A stretch of DNA of 64,000 bases from Streptomyces sp. NRRL S-118 (GCF_000716335.1 NZ_KL591006.1:151330-215329), one strand, 5' to 3'; positions 15,892 through 24,875 are shown, numbered from the stretch's first letter. Notes: generated by a model from the letters alone, not told the origin. Made by a program: numbers and translations.

Positions 15892-16779
15892 GTGGACACC
15901 CGCCTGCTGAACACCTTCACCACCCTCGCCCGGACGGGCAGCTTCACCGCCGCGGCCGCGGAACTGCACCTGGCGCAATCCACCGTCACCGTGCACATCC
16001 GCGCCCTGGAACGGGAGCTCGGGACCCGGCTCTTCGACCGCGTCCCCACCGGCGCGCTCCTCACCGAGACCGGGAGGCACCTGCTGGCCGAGGCCGAGAA
16101 CGTCCTCGACGCCGTGGCCCGCCTGCGCGCCGGCTGCGACAGCGGCGGCGCCGTACGGGGACGGGTGGTGGTGGGCACCCCCGAGTCGCTGTGCGCCACC
16201 CGGCTGCCCGGCGTCATCGCGGCCCTGCGGACGCACCACCCCGAGGTCGACGTCCACCTCCACGCCGCCGGTACCGCGGAGTGCGTCGACGGCCTGCGGT
16301 CCGGACGCCTCGACCTGGCACTGCTGCTGGAGCACGAGGCCGGCTTCCCCGAGGTGACGGCCGAGCCGGTCACCCGCGAACCGCTGGCGCTGCTGTGCGC
16401 CGCCGGCCATCCGCTCGCCTCCCGGACGGAGGCGGTGTCCTGGGAGGACCTCGCGACGGAGAGCTTCTTCCTGCTGGAGCAGGGCTGCTCCTACAGCGAC
16501 GAGCTGGAGCGGCGGCTGCTCGCCGTGCCCGGCGGCCGGCCGCGGCTGACGCGTTTCGGGAGCGTGGACGCGGCGCGCAACTGCGTCGCCGCCGGGCTCG
16601 GGCTGACCGTGCTGCCGCTGACGACGGTGGAGGAGCACCTGAGGTCGGGTCGCCTGGCGCGGATCCGCGGCCCGCACCTCGCCGACGTGCCGCTCCACCT
16701 GGCCCGGCACCGCAGGCGCTGGGTCGGACCGGCCGCGGAGGCGTTCACGCGGGAGGTGCGGCGGCAGATGTCCGGCTGA
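15892..16779 (+). CDS. LysR-family transcriptional regulator
   Basis: This encodes 295 residues from GTG 15892. The N-terminal winged helix (NTFTTLARTGSFTAAAAELHLAQSTVTVHIRALERELG) is followed by a type-2 periplasmic-binding-like effector domain (VVVGTPESLCATRLPGVIAALRTHHPEVDV). It is divergent from the PhzF gene, the usual arrangement for LysR proteins and their targets, so it probably regulates that gene and itself. Confidence 0.9.
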   Translation: MDTRLLNTFTTLARTGSFTAAAAELHLAQSTVTVHIRALERELGTRLFDRVPTGALLTETGRHLLAEAENVLDAVARLRAGCDSGGAVRGRVVVGTPESLCATRLPGVIAALRTHHPEVDVHLHAAGTAECVDGLRSGRLDLALLLEHEAGFPEVTAEPVTREPLALLCAAGHPLASRTEAVSWEDLATESFFLLEQGCSYSDELERRLLAVPGGRPRLTRFGSVDAARNCVAAGLGLTVLPLTTVEEHLRSGRLARIRGPHLADVPLHLARHRRRWVGPAAEAFTREVRRQMSG

Positions 16780-16996
16780 GGCGCGGCGGCCGGTGCCCCG
16801 CCCGGGGGCGGCACGCGGCCGGCTGAGGTGCGGCAGCGCTGCCCGCCCGGGGGCGGCGGCAGGCGTCCGGCGGGGAGGGCGGCCGGTGTGGACGGCTCGC
16901 CGTGATGCCGTTGCCCGCCGCCGAGGAGGCCGCCCGCGGTCCGGATCCTGCCGCCTGCCGGGGGAGACGGACGGATCCGTGGGAGTGGAGCGCGCC

Positions 16997-17278
16997 TCAG
17001 GAGCCCATCGCGTCGACCGCGTCCTTGGCCTCCTTCAGGCCCGCGCCCGTGATCTCGCGGTACTCCTTGATCGCTTCGATCTTCTTCCCCTGCCGCAGCA
17101 GTTCTCCGACCCGGCCGAGCCGAGGGTCGGCGTGCTCGATCCCCAGGTGGTCGAGGATGAGATCGACCTTCGTCTCGAGGCGGGCGAGGCGGCGATCGGT
17201 GCGCCTGAGCTTCTGTTCGAGGCCGGAGACGGCGAGGGCGACGCCGACGATGAGCAGCGCGATGAGTGCTATGTCCAT
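16997..17278 (-). CDS. small membrane-anchored protein with ribosomal L7/L12-like C-terminus
   Basis: This encodes 93 residues; ATG 17278 is preferred (AGGA nine bases upstream) to GTG 17284. One N-terminal membrane helix (IALIALLIVGVALAVSG) is followed by a charged coiled segment (LEQKLRRTDRRLARLETKVDLIL). The C-terminus GKKIEAIKEYREITGAGLKEAKDAVDAMG matches the L7/L12 C-terminal fold that binds translation factors in ribosomes. Outside the ribosome this domain is common in actinobacterial membrane proteins with no known role. Confidence 0.75.
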   Translation of the reverse strand: MDIALIALLIVGVALAVSGLEQKLRRTDRRLARLETKVDLILDHLGIEHADPRLGRVGELLRQGKKIEAIKEYREITGAGLKEAKDAVDAMGS

Positions 17279-17331
17279 GATCACCGATCCTAGGTCGCCC
17301 GTGGCGGTGACGGCCGTCGGAGGTGACCGGT

Positions 17332-17838
17332 TCAGGCCGCGCGGGTGAGGCGGTTGGCGAAGGTGGAGATCGTGTAGGTGCCGATGCCCATCACCACCTC
17401 CAGGGCGTGCTGGGGGGTGAACCCGTGGGCGAGGAAGGCGCGCAGGTCGTCGTCCGGCACGGCACCCGACGTCGCGTAGACGCAGGCGACGAACCGCCGT
17501 ACCGCTTCGAGGCGTTCGTCGGGGAGGGGTGTGCCGTCGGTGAGGGCGGCGATCAGGGGCTCGGCGGCCCCGAGGGCGCGGAGTTTCGCCGAGTGCAGGT
17601 CGATGCAGACGTGGCAGGTGTTGCGGGTGGCGACGGCCATCACGACCACCTCGCGGGCGACGGGATCCAGCGTCGTGCGGTCGAACAGGGCCGTGAGATG
17701 CATGAAGCCGTTCAGCAGATGCGGCGAGGTGGCGAGGCGTGCCACGGCGGGCGGAAGGTGGCCCGCCCGGCGGGCGACGGCCTCCATCGTGGGACGCGCC
17801 TCGGGAGGAGCGGTTTCAAGGGTGTGGTCGACGAACAC
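17332..17838 (-). CDS. carboxymuconolactone decarboxylase family (AhpD-like) protein
   Basis: This encodes 168 residues from GTG 17838. The AhpD motif is present: Glu63, then C75-H-V-C78-I-D-L-H82, the redox CxxC with proton-relay His. Members act as alkyl hydroperoxidases or related redox enzymes. It is divergent from a MarR gene with only 27 bp between start codons, so both share operators and a redox-sensing role for the pair is likely. Confidence 0.88.
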   Translation of the reverse strand: MFVDHTLETAPPEARPTMEAVARRAGHLPPAVARLATSPHLLNGFMHLTALFDRTTLDPVAREVVVMAVATRNTCHVCIDLHSAKLRALGAAEPLIAALTDGTPLPDERLEAVRRFVACVYATSGAVPDDDLRAFLAHGFTPQHALEVVMGIGTYTISTFANRLTRAA

Positions 17839-17852
17839 GGCGGCGGGCTCCG

Positions 17853-17865
17853 TAAAATAGACAAC
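17853..17865 (+). promoter_or_regulatory. leaderless promoter -10 for the MarR gene at 17866
   Basis: TAAAAT (17853-17858) lies 7 nt before the GTG start. The short intergenic region also has CAAC-GTG-GTTG (17862-17872), a possible MarR half-site pair overlapping the start codon. Confidence 0.5.
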
Positions 17866-18381
17866 GTGGTTGACGACAAGAAGGTAAACCAGGTTGTCGA
17901 AAGCGGCAAGGGCGACGGCACGCCGGGGTACGAACTGCCGCTGCTCCTGTTCGCGGGGTTCCGCACCCTCATCGACCGGCTCCACGCCGAACTCGCCCTG
18001 CGGGGCCACCCGGACGTCCGCCCCGCGTACGGCTTCGCCCTGCAGGCCATCGGCGCGGGCGGCGCCACCGCCAGCGAGGTCGGGCGGCGCCTCGGCGTCT
18101 CGAAGCAGGCGGCCGGCAAGACCGTCGACCGGCTCGTCACCCTCGGGTATGCCGAACGCGCCGACGACCCCACGGACGCCCGCCGCAAACTCGTCCGCCT
18201 CACCCCCCGCGGCCTGGACTGCCTCGCCCTGTCGGCCGCGGTCTTCGAGGAGCTGCGCTCCGAATGGGCGACGGCCCTCGGGACGCAACGCCTCCACGAC
18301 CTGGAGGACGCCCTGCGCACCGCCGTGCCGGCAGGGACGGCTTTCCGCCTGGACGCGGCGAGCTGGCTGGGCGGCGCGTAG
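17866..18381 (+). CDS. MarR-family regulator
   Basis: This encodes 171 residues from GTG 17866, apparently leaderless. The winged helix (ATASEVGRRLGVSKQAAGKTVDRLVTLGYAERADDPTDARRKLVRLT) is complete, with the DxR wing motif. N- and C-terminal helices would form the dimer. There is no Cys near the N-terminus of the OhrR type. It is divergent from the AhpD-like gene, its probable target. Confidence 0.9.
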   Translation: MVDDKKVNQVVESGKGDGTPGYELPLLLFAGFRTLIDRLHAELALRGHPDVRPAYGFALQAIGAGGATASEVGRRLGVSKQAAGKTVDRLVTLGYAERADDPTDARRKLVRLTPRGLDCLALSAAVFEELRSEWATALGTQRLHDLEDALRTAVPAGTAFRLDAASWLGGA

Positions 18382-18492
18382 CCCCACCGACCGCCCTGGC
18401 GAGTTCTCGCCACCCGCGTGTCGGCCCTTGCCCGCCTATCGTTGAGGCGCGCGGCTGCATGCACTCACGCGGCAGCGGGGAGGAGCGCCACG

Positions 18493-19083
18493 ATGACCGT
18501 CGTAGAGAGCGACAGGATCCACATGGCCGAGAGCGACGACGAGCGCACCCTGGACGACATGTTCGAGGGGCTTGAGCGGATGCCCGTCCCCGAGGGTTAC
18601 AAGGCCGAGATCGTCGGGGGGCACATCTTCATGTCGCCGCAACGGGACACCCACTGGGAAATCATTCTCGACATCGTCGAGCAGCTGCGGACCGAGCACC
18701 CGAGGACGCGGATCAAGTCCGACATCCGGATCGATTTCCCCGGCGACCTGAACGGGTTCGCACCGGACGTCGCCATGCTCCGCGCCGACGCCGGGAAGAA
18801 CGCCAAGGGGCAGTGGCGCCACCAGGACGTCGAGTTCGTCGCCGAGGTCATCTCCCGCAGCACCGGCATGAACGACTACGGGCCCAAGAAGGCCGCCTAC
18901 GCCGCCGCCGAGGTGGCCGCCTACCTGATCGTGGACCCGTACATCGGCAGGTGCGTCCTGCACACGCAGCCCAAGGGCGAGGAGTACACCGTGGAGGCCA
19001 GGTTCGACTTCGGGGAGACGGTCGACCTGACCGGGACGCCCGCCGGGATCCAGCTCGACACCTCCGCGTTCCCCCGCGACTGA
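18493..19083 (+). CDS. Uma2 family (PD-(D/E)XK nuclease fold) protein
   Basis: This encodes 196 residues from ATG 18493, with GGGGAGGAG eight bases upstream. Conserved Uma2 elements are YKAEIVGGHIFMSP, HWEIILDIVEQL, FAPDVAML (active-site Asp), EFVAEVISRST, then YGPKKAAYAAAEVAAYLIVDP with the Lys. Uma2 proteins are numerous in Streptomyces and cyanobacteria; nuclease activity is predicted from the fold but the role is unknown. No partner gene is evident. Confidence 0.88.
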   Translation: MTVVESDRIHMAESDDERTLDDMFEGLERMPVPEGYKAEIVGGHIFMSPQRDTHWEIILDIVEQLRTEHPRTRIKSDIRIDFPGDLNGFAPDVAMLRADAGKNAKGQWRHQDVEFVAEVISRSTGMNDYGPKKAAYAAAEVAAYLIVDPYIGRCVLHTQPKGEEYTVEARFDFGETVDLTGTPAGIQLDTSAFPRD

Positions 19084-19150
19084 CGCGCACCCCCGCCCCG
19101 CCCCGCGCCCCCTTGCTTCGAGCGCGCTCCAAGGCGTTGGCTGTACGTCC

Positions 19151-20140
19151 ATGAAGTACACGCAGCTCGGACGCACCGGACTCAAGGTCAGCCGCATCGT
19201 CCTCGGCACCATGAACTTCGGGCCCCAGACCGACGAAGCCGGCAGCCACGCCATCATGGACGCCGCGCTCGACGCGGGCATCAACTTCTTCGACACCGCC
19301 AACGTCTACGGCTGGGGCGAGAACAAGGGCCGCACCGAAAAGATCATCGGATCCTGGTTCGGCCGGAACAGCGCCCGGCGCGACAAGGTCGTCCTGGCCA
19401 CCAAGGTGTACGCGAACATGGCACCCGACGGGAACGTGTGGCCCAACCACGACCGGCTCTCGGCCGTGAACATCCGCCGGGCCGTCGAGGCGAGCCTCAA
19501 GAGGCTCAACACCGACCACATCGATCTGTACCAGTTCCACCACGTCGACCGCCGCACCCCCTTCGAGGAGATCTGGCAGGCCATCGACGTACTCGTCCAG
19601 CAAGGCAAGATCCTCTACACCGGGTCGAGCAACTTCCCCGGTTACAAGATCGCCCAGGCGAACGAGACCGCCGCCCGGCGCGGCACGCTCGGGCTCGTCA
19701 GCGAGCAGTGCCTCTACAACCTCGCCGAGCGCCGCGCGGAGATGGAGGTCGTCCCGGCCGCGCAGGAGTACGGCCTCGGCGTCATCCCGTGGTCCCCGCT
19801 CCACGGCGGACTGCTCGGAGGCGTGCTGAAGAAGGAGGCGGAGGGGGTCCGCCGCGCGCAGGGCCGCTCGGCGGACGCGCTCGCCGACACCTCCGTACGC
19901 CGGCAGGTCCAGGCGTACGAGGACCTCCTGGACAAGCACGGGCTGGCGCCCGGCGAGGTCGCCCTGGCCTGGCTGCTCACCCGGCCCGGCGTGACGGCGC
20001 CGATCGTGGGGCCGCGCACGGCCGAGCAGCTCGGCTCCGCGCTGCGGGCGGTGGAGCTGCGGCTGTCGGACGAGCTGCTGAGCGAGCTGGACGCGGTCTT
20101 CCCGGGACCGGGGCCGTCGCCGGAGGCGTTCGCCTGGTAG
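19151..20140 (+). CDS. aldo/keto reductase
   Basis: This encodes 329 residues from ATG 19151. The TIM-barrel oxidoreductase signature GINFFD48TANVY53G, K85 in VLATKV and the later His in QFHHVD form the catalytic set. VGPRTAEQL near residue 285 is the NADP-binding end. The closest group by eye is the YajO/YghZ-like (AKR11/12) type. Substrate unknown; monocistronic. Confidence 0.9.
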   Translation: MKYTQLGRTGLKVSRIVLGTMNFGPQTDEAGSHAIMDAALDAGINFFDTANVYGWGENKGRTEKIIGSWFGRNSARRDKVVLATKVYANMAPDGNVWPNHDRLSAVNIRRAVEASLKRLNTDHIDLYQFHHVDRRTPFEEIWQAIDVLVQQGKILYTGSSNFPGYKIAQANETAARRGTLGLVSEQCLYNLAERRAEMEVVPAAQEYGLGVIPWSPLHGGLLGGVLKKEAEGVRRAQGRSADALADTSVRRQVQAYEDLLDKHGLAPGEVALAWLLTRPGVTAPIVGPRTAEQLGSALRAVELRLSDELLSELDAVFPGPGPSPEAFAW

Positions 20141-20170
20141 GCCGGTGCGTCGCCGGCGGGCGGGTACGGG

Positions 20171-20254
20171 TCAGACCACCGAGGCCACTGCGATGATCAC
20201 GAACATCAGCACGAGGGCACCGGCCATGATCCGGTTACGGGTCTTCGGGTCCAC
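20171..20254 (-). CDS. 27-residue single-helix membrane miniprotein
   Basis: GTG 20254 to TGA 20171 encodes DPKTRNRIMAG followed by the hydrophobic run ALVLMFVIIAVASVV. The positive N-terminus and 15-18-residue apolar end predict an inner-membrane helix with its C-terminus outside. The ribosome site is weak (CGAAG). The sequence looks selected rather than random, but it is short and unproven. Confidence 0.45.
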   Translation of the reverse strand: MDPKTRNRIMAGALVLMFVIIAVASVV

Positions 20255-20370
20255 GCTTCGAGATTAACCGCCGCCGGAGCCGGCCCGCGGTGCGGGGGCC
20301 GTGCGGGTGCTCACACCCGCGGCCCCGGGACCGGCCGGAACCCGGTTCACCGCCCCGGCCGCCGCGCGGC

Positions 20371-20937
20371 TCACTCGCCGAGGACCCAGGAGCCGACGGT
20401 CTCGTAGCGCGGCGCGCCGCCCGGCTCGCCGCGAGCGGCCAGGTTGCTGCGCACCAGGTGCAGCTCGGCGACCTGCCACCGCGCGCCCTCGAAGTGCTGG
20501 AGCTCGTCGACGAACGGGCGCAGGTCCGCGTCCCCGCTCCGGCTGCGGGCCAGCGTCAGGTGAGGCGTGTAGCGGCGGTGGTCCTCCATCGCGACACCGG
20601 CGCGGCGCGCCGCCGCGTCCGCCCGCTCGGCGAGCAGCCGCAGGTCGTCGAGGGCGCCCGCCGCGCCCGCCCACAGGGCGCGGTGGGCGAACCGGCCGCC
20701 CCCGTGGAGGCGCAGGGGGAAGGACGGCGTACGGTGCGCGGCGCGGGCCAGTCGCTCGCGCAGCTCCGGCAGGAGCCGCTCGTCGACCTCACCCATGAAC
20801 GCGAGGGTGAAGTGCCAGCCGGGCCGCCCGGTCCAGCGCAGTGCGTCCGCACCCGGCAGGGCCCTCAACCGGTCGACCTCACCGGCCAGTTCGTCGATGG
20901 CCGCGGGAGGCGGCAGCACGGCAGCGAAAAGCCTCAT
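20371..20937 (-). CDS. thpR: RNA 2',3'-cyclic phosphodiesterase (2'-5' RNA ligase family, ThpR)
   Basis: This encodes 188 residues from ATG 20937. The two HxT motifs are H42-F-T44 in WHFTLAF and H126-L-T128 in YTPHLTLAR, which together form the 2H phosphoesterase active site. N-terminal MRLFAAVLPP is typical. The enzyme opens 2',3'-cyclic phosphate ends of RNA; the physiological substrate in bacteria is uncertain. There is no ribosome site; CAGACT six bases before ATG suggests a leaderless message. Confidence 0.88.
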   Translation of the reverse strand: MRLFAAVLPPPAAIDELAGEVDRLRALPGADALRWTGRPGWHFTLAFMGEVDERLLPELRERLARAAHRTPSFPLRLHGGGRFAHRALWAGAAGALDDLRLLAERADAAARRAGVAMEDHRRYTPHLTLARSRSGDADLRPFVDELQHFEGARWQVAELHLVRSNLAARGEPGGAPRYETVGSWVLGE

Positions 20938-20984
20938 GGCGCGAGTCTGGCACGGCCGGCCGCCCCACCGGCCCCCGTCACCGG

Positions 20985-22325
20985 CTACGCGGCCGTGGTG
21001 AGCTGCTCGCGCGGCACGAACCGCACGTGCGGGTGCCCGCGGCGCAGGTCCACGCGCAGGCGCAGCCCGCCCACCCGGGCCAGCACCAGGCCGATCAGCA
21101 CCGCCGCGGCCAGCGAGACCGCGCCACCGGCGGCGAAGCCCACGCGCGCGCCGTACGTGTCGGTGATCCAGCCGACGAGGGGCGCGCCCAGCGGCGTACC
21201 GCCGACGAACACCATCATGTACAGGCTCATCACACGGCCCCGCATCACCGGGTCCGTCGCCATCTGGACCGACGAGTTCGCGGTCACGTTCACCGTCAGG
21301 CCGAGCATGCCGATGGGCACCAGCAGCAGGGCGAACAGCCAGAACGCCGGGGAGAACGCCGCGGCGATCTCCAGGACGCCGAAGGCCACCGCCGCGCCGA
21401 CCAGCATCCGCAGCCGCGACGTGCCGCGGCGGGCGGAGAGCAGCGCGCCGACGAGCGAGCCGACGGCCATCAGGGTGTTGAGGAAGCCGTACGCCCCCGG
21501 GCCGACGTGGAAGACGTCGTCCGCGAAGGCGGTCAGCCAGATCGGGAAGTTGAAGCCGAAGGTGCCGATGAACCCGACGAGGGTGATCGGCCAGATCAGC
21601 TCCGGACGCCCGGCGACGTACCGCAGGCCCTCCCGCAGCTGCCCCTTGCCGCGCGGGGCGCGGTCGACCCGGTGCAGCTCGCTCGTGCGCATCATCAGCA
21701 GGGCGGCCACCGGCGCGAGGAAGGACAGGCCGTTGACGAGGAAGGCCCAGCCGCTGCCGACCGAGGCGATCAGCAGACCCGCGGCCGCGGGGCCGACGAG
21801 CCGCGCCGACTGGAAGTTCGCGGAGTTCAGGCTGACGGCGTTGCGCAGCTGCGCGGGGCCGACCATCTCGGAGACGAAGGACTGGCGGGCCGGATTGTCG
21901 ACGACCGTGACCATGCCCAGCAGGAACGCGATCAGGTACACGTGCCAGACCTGGACGTGCCCGGAGAGCGTGAGGACGGCGAGGGCCAGGCCGCACAGGC
22001 CGAGCGCTCCCTGGCTGAGGAGCAGCAGGCGCCGCTTGGGGTAACGGTCGGCGATCACCCCGCCGTACAGGGCGAAGAGCAGCATCGGCAGGAACTGCAG
22101 CGCCGTGGTGATGCCGACGGCGGCGGCGGAACCGGTGAGGCTGAGGACCAGCCAGTCCTGGGTGATGCGGGCCATCCAGGTGCCCGTGTTGGACACGATG
22201 GCGCCGGTGAAGAACAGCCGGTAGTTGCGGACCTTCAGGGAGGCGAAGGTCGACGTGTCGGTGGTGGTGTCAGTGGTATCGGATATGCGTGCGGGTGCGG
22301 AGTCTGCTCCGTTTCCCGTACTCAA
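20985..22325 (-). CDS. MFS transporter (EntS-like MFS_3 group)
   Basis: This encodes 446 residues starting at TTG 22325, supported by GGAGGAGGGG about seven bases upstream. Twelve hydrophobic segments are visible, with the motif-A-like GGVIADRYPKRRLL in loop 2-3 and VVDNPARQSFVSEMV typical of MFS_3 exporters related to enterobactin exporter EntS. It lies 25 bp downstream of a MarR regulator on the same strand, a standard drug or metabolite efflux operon repressed by its first gene. Confidence 0.88.
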   Translation of the reverse strand: MSTGNGADSAPARISDTTDTTTDTSTFASLKVRNYRLFFTGAIVSNTGTWMARITQDWLVLSLTGSAAAVGITTALQFLPMLLFALYGGVIADRYPKRRLLLLSQGALGLCGLALAVLTLSGHVQVWHVYLIAFLLGMVTVVDNPARQSFVSEMVGPAQLRNAVSLNSANFQSARLVGPAAAGLLIASVGSGWAFLVNGLSFLAPVAALLMMRTSELHRVDRAPRGKGQLREGLRYVAGRPELIWPITLVGFIGTFGFNFPIWLTAFADDVFHVGPGAYGFLNTLMAVGSLVGALLSARRGTSRLRMLVGAAVAFGVLEIAAAFSPAFWLFALLLVPIGMLGLTVNVTANSSVQMATDPVMRGRVMSLYMMVFVGGTPLGAPLVGWITDTYGARVGFAAGGAVSLAAAVLIGLVLARVGGLRLRVDLRRGHPHVRFVPREQLTTAA

Positions 22326-22350
22326 AAGGGTTCCCCTCCTCCTCGTGTGC

Positions 22351-22794
22351 TTACAGGTGCGCGAGCTTCTCCAGCACGGGAGCCGCGGCACGCAGCTTGG
22401 CCCACTCCTCCTCGTCCAGACCTTCGGCGAGCGAGGCCAGCCAGGCGTTCCGCTTGCGGCGGGACTCCTCCAGCATGACCTCGGCCGTCTCGGTCCGGCT
22501 GACCACCTTCTGCCGGCGGTCGTCGGGGTGCGGCTCCAGCCGGACCAGTCCCTTGGCTTCGAGCAGCGCCACGATGCGGGTCATCGAGGGCGGCTGGACG
22601 TGCTCCTTGCGGGCCAGCTCACCGGGGGTGGCGGAGCCGCAGGTGGCGAGGGTGCCGAGGACCGACATCTCGGTCGGACTCAGCGATTCGTCGACGCGCT
22701 GGTGCTTCAGGCGTCGGCCCAGCCGCATGACGGCCGAGCGGAGCGCATTCACGGCGGCTGCGTCAGCCGGGTCGCCGTGGGAGAGGTCAGGCAT
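22351..22794 (-). CDS. MarR-family regulator of the adjacent MFS gene
   Basis: This encodes 147 residues from ATG 22794. The winged helix (LSPTEMSVLGTLATCGSATPGELARKEHVQPPSMTRIVALLEAKGLVRLEPHPDDRRQKVVS) is complete. The N- and C-terminal helices provide the dimer. It is the first gene of a two-gene transcript with the MFS exporter. An inverted repeat at 22797-22828 just upstream is the probable operator. Confidence 0.9.
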   Translation of the reverse strand: MPDLSHGDPADAAAVNALRSAVMRLGRRLKHQRVDESLSPTEMSVLGTLATCGSATPGELARKEHVQPPSMTRIVALLEAKGLVRLEPHPDDRRQKVVSRTETAEVMLEESRRKRNAWLASLAEGLDEEEWAKLRAAAPVLEKLAHL

Positions 22795-22796
22795 GT

Positions 22797-22828
22797 TCTT
22801 TAGCGTAACTCATTACCCTGACTAAAGA
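22797..22828. promoter_or_regulatory. probable MarR operator
   Basis: TCTTTAG (22797-22803) and CTAAAGA (22822-22828) are perfect inverted arms, with an inner GTAA-N4-TTAC dyad at 22805-22816. The site begins three bases upstream of the MarR start codon and would block its own transcription. Confidence 0.55.
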
Positions 22829-22906
22829 CCAGCGCTTCACCCGAAGGGGTGAGAGATGCGGGGAAAGCCCCGCGCACGGCACCGGGGCCCGGTCACCCTG
22901 ACCCGC

Positions 22907-23089
22907 ATGGCATCGACAGTGCTCAGCCTGCGGATGGACGGGGAGCTGCTCGACCGGGTCAGGCAGCATGCGGCGAGAAGCGGAATGAGCGTCCAGGACT
23001 ATGTGGTCCGGACGCTCATTCGCGAGGATTTCGACCAGCGCTTCGAGGCGGCGGTCGACGAGACGGAGAGGTTCTACGGCCTCACCTGA
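22907..23089 (+). CDS. ribbon-helix-helix protein
   Basis: This encodes 60 residues from ATG 22907; ATG 22856 has a better ribosome site (AAGGGG) but adds an Arg-rich leader not expected of the family. STVLSLRMDGELLDRVRQHAARSGMSVQDYVVRTLIRE is a clear beta-strand/helix/helix RHH fold, as in antitoxins and Arc-like repressors. The acidic C-terminus (FEAAVDETERFYGLT) could bind a partner. No toxin gene is adjacent. Confidence 0.75.
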   Translation: MASTVLSLRMDGELLDRVRQHAARSGMSVQDYVVRTLIREDFDQRFEAAVDETERFYGLT

Positions 23090-23155
23090 CGCGCGCGGCG
23101 CAGGCGGTCCGGCGTACCCGGCGCCCCTGACGCGCGCGGCGCAGGCGGTCCGGCG
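23085..23155. repeat. 30-bp direct repeat, 41-bp period
   Basis: The segment beginning CCTGACGCGCGCGGCGCAGG occurs at 23085-23114 and 23126-23155, identical over 30 bases. The first copy overlaps the stop codon of the RHH gene. Further degenerate GGCGCRGRCCGGCCCGGC units follow to 23215. Confidence 0.8.
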
Positions 23156-23232
23156 CCCCTGACGGCGCGGGCCGGCCCGGCGCACTCGGCGCGGACCGGC
23201 CCGGCACGCTCGGCTCAGGGCCGCCGTTCGGC

Positions 23233-24684
23233 TCAGGTCAGCCCGAGCGCGGGCATCGCGTAGTAGAAGACGAAGACCGCCGAGACGACGTACATCGCCA
23301 CCGGCACCTCGCGGCCCCGCCCGGCCGCCAGCCGCAGGACGCTGAAGGCGATGAAGCCGATGCCGATGCCGTTGGTGATCGAGTACGTGAACGGCATCAT
23401 CACCATCGCGAGGAACGCGGGCACGGCGATGGTGAAGTCGCTCCAGTCGATGTCCCTGACGGAGCCGGCCAGGATCAGGAAGCCGACCGCGAGCAGCGCG
23501 GGCGTGGCCGCCTGGGAGGGCACCATCGTCGCGAGCGGCGTGAGGAACAGCGCCACCGAGAACAGCCCGCCCGTGACGACGGACGCCAGACCGGTGCGCG
23601 CGCCCTCGCCGACACCCGCCGTGGACTCCACGAAGCAGGTGGTGGCGGAGGACGAGGTGGCGCCGCCGGAGGCGACGGCGAGGCCGTCGACCAGGAGCAC
23701 CTTGTTGATGCCGGGGAAGTTGCCGTCCTTGTCCATCAGCTTGGCCTCGTCACCCACGCCGAGGATGGTGCCCATCGCGTCGAAGAAGCAGGACAGCAGC
23801 ACGGTGAAGACGAAGAGGCAGCCGGTGAGCAGGCCCACCTTCTCGAAGCCGCCGAAGAGGCTGACCTGGCCGACGAGCCCGAAGTCGGGGGTGGCGACCG
23901 GGTTGCCGGGCCACTCCGGGGTGGTCAGGCCCCAGGACGGGACGGTGGCCACCGCGTTGACGGCCATCGCGACGACCGTCATGACGACGATCGAGATGAG
24001 GATGGCGCCGGGCACCTTGCGGATGATCAGCGCGAGGGTGAGCAGGACACCCAGGGCGAAGATCAGGACCGGCCAGCCGGTGAGGTGGCCGTCGGCGCCG
24101 AGCTGGAGCGGGACGGTGGTGTGGGCGGCGTCCGGGATGCGGGAGACGAAGCCCGAGTCCACCAGGCCGATCAGCATGATGAACAGGCCGATGCCGATGG
24201 CGATGCCCTTGCGCAGGCCGACGGGCACGGCGTTCATCACCCGCTCGCGCAGGCCGGACGCGACGAGGAGCATCACGACGAAGCCGGCGAGCACCACCAT
24301 GCCCATGGCGTCGGGCCACGACATGCGCGGCGCGAGCTGGAGGGCGACCACCGTGTTGACGCCCAGGCCCGCGGCGAGGGCGATGGGGACGTTGCCGATG
24401 ACACCCATGAGGAGCGTCGTGAAGGCGGCGGTGAGGACGGTCGCGGTGACGAGCTGGCCGCTGTCGAGCTGGTGACCGTACATGTCCTTGGCGCTGCCGA
24501 GGATGATCGGATTCAGCACGATGATGTAGGCCATCGCGAAGAAGGTCGCGAATCCGCCGCGTACCTCCCGGGCGACCGTGGAGCCGCGCTCGGAGATCTT
24601 GAAGAAGCGGTCCAGGCCGCTGATCGGCTGCTGCGGGGACGGCGGCGTGGTGCCGGGGTCCACGGCGGTGACCGAGGAGGGCAT
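23233..24684 (-). CDS. NCS2-family purine (guanine/hypoxanthine-type) permease
   Basis: This encodes 483 residues from ATG 24684. It is an AzgA/PbuG-type transporter: FFKISERGSTVAREVRGGFATFFAMAYI near the start, ALAAGLGVNTVVA, then SSSATTCFVESTAGVGEGARTGLASVV, the family substrate-site signature, and about 13 membrane segments. It imports purine bases with protons. It is monocistronic; an inverted repeat at 24731-24750 lies upstream. Confidence 0.9.
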   Translation of the reverse strand: MPSSVTAVDPGTTPPSPQQPISGLDRFFKISERGSTVAREVRGGFATFFAMAYIIVLNPIILGSAKDMYGHQLDSGQLVTATVLTAAFTTLLMGVIGNVPIALAAGLGVNTVVALQLAPRMSWPDAMGMVVLAGFVVMLLVASGLRERVMNAVPVGLRKGIAIGIGLFIMLIGLVDSGFVSRIPDAAHTTVPLQLGADGHLTGWPVLIFALGVLLTLALIIRKVPGAILISIVVMTVVAMAVNAVATVPSWGLTTPEWPGNPVATPDFGLVGQVSLFGGFEKVGLLTGCLFVFTVLLSCFFDAMGTILGVGDEAKLMDKDGNFPGINKVLLVDGLAVASGGATSSSATTCFVESTAGVGEGARTGLASVVTGGLFSVALFLTPLATMVPSQAATPALLAVGFLILAGSVRDIDWSDFTIAVPAFLAMVMMPFTYSITNGIGIGFIAFSVLRLAAGRGREVPVAMYVVSAVFVFYYAMPALGLT

Positions 24685-24730
24685 GCGAAACCTCAGGGTG
24701 CGGGGGTGGGATGGGGGCGCGACCTGTCAT

Positions 24731-24750
24731 TTTCGTTCATTCACACGAAA
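24731..24750. promoter_or_regulatory. inverted repeat upstream of the purine permease
   Basis: TTTCGT (24731-24736) and ACGAAA (24745-24750) are perfect arms across 8 bp in a locally A/T-rich 60-bp stretch, 47 nt before the permease start. Probable operator; the regulator is unknown. Confidence 0.4.
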
Positions 24751-24875
24751 GAAACCGGTCAGGCACAAGACGTTTCAGTATGAACGCATCATGCGAAGAT
24801 CGGTATCTCCGCGCGTAGATAGCCGGGCGACCGGGGCCCGGGAGACCACCGGCACGTCCGGCATAGACTCGCCGC

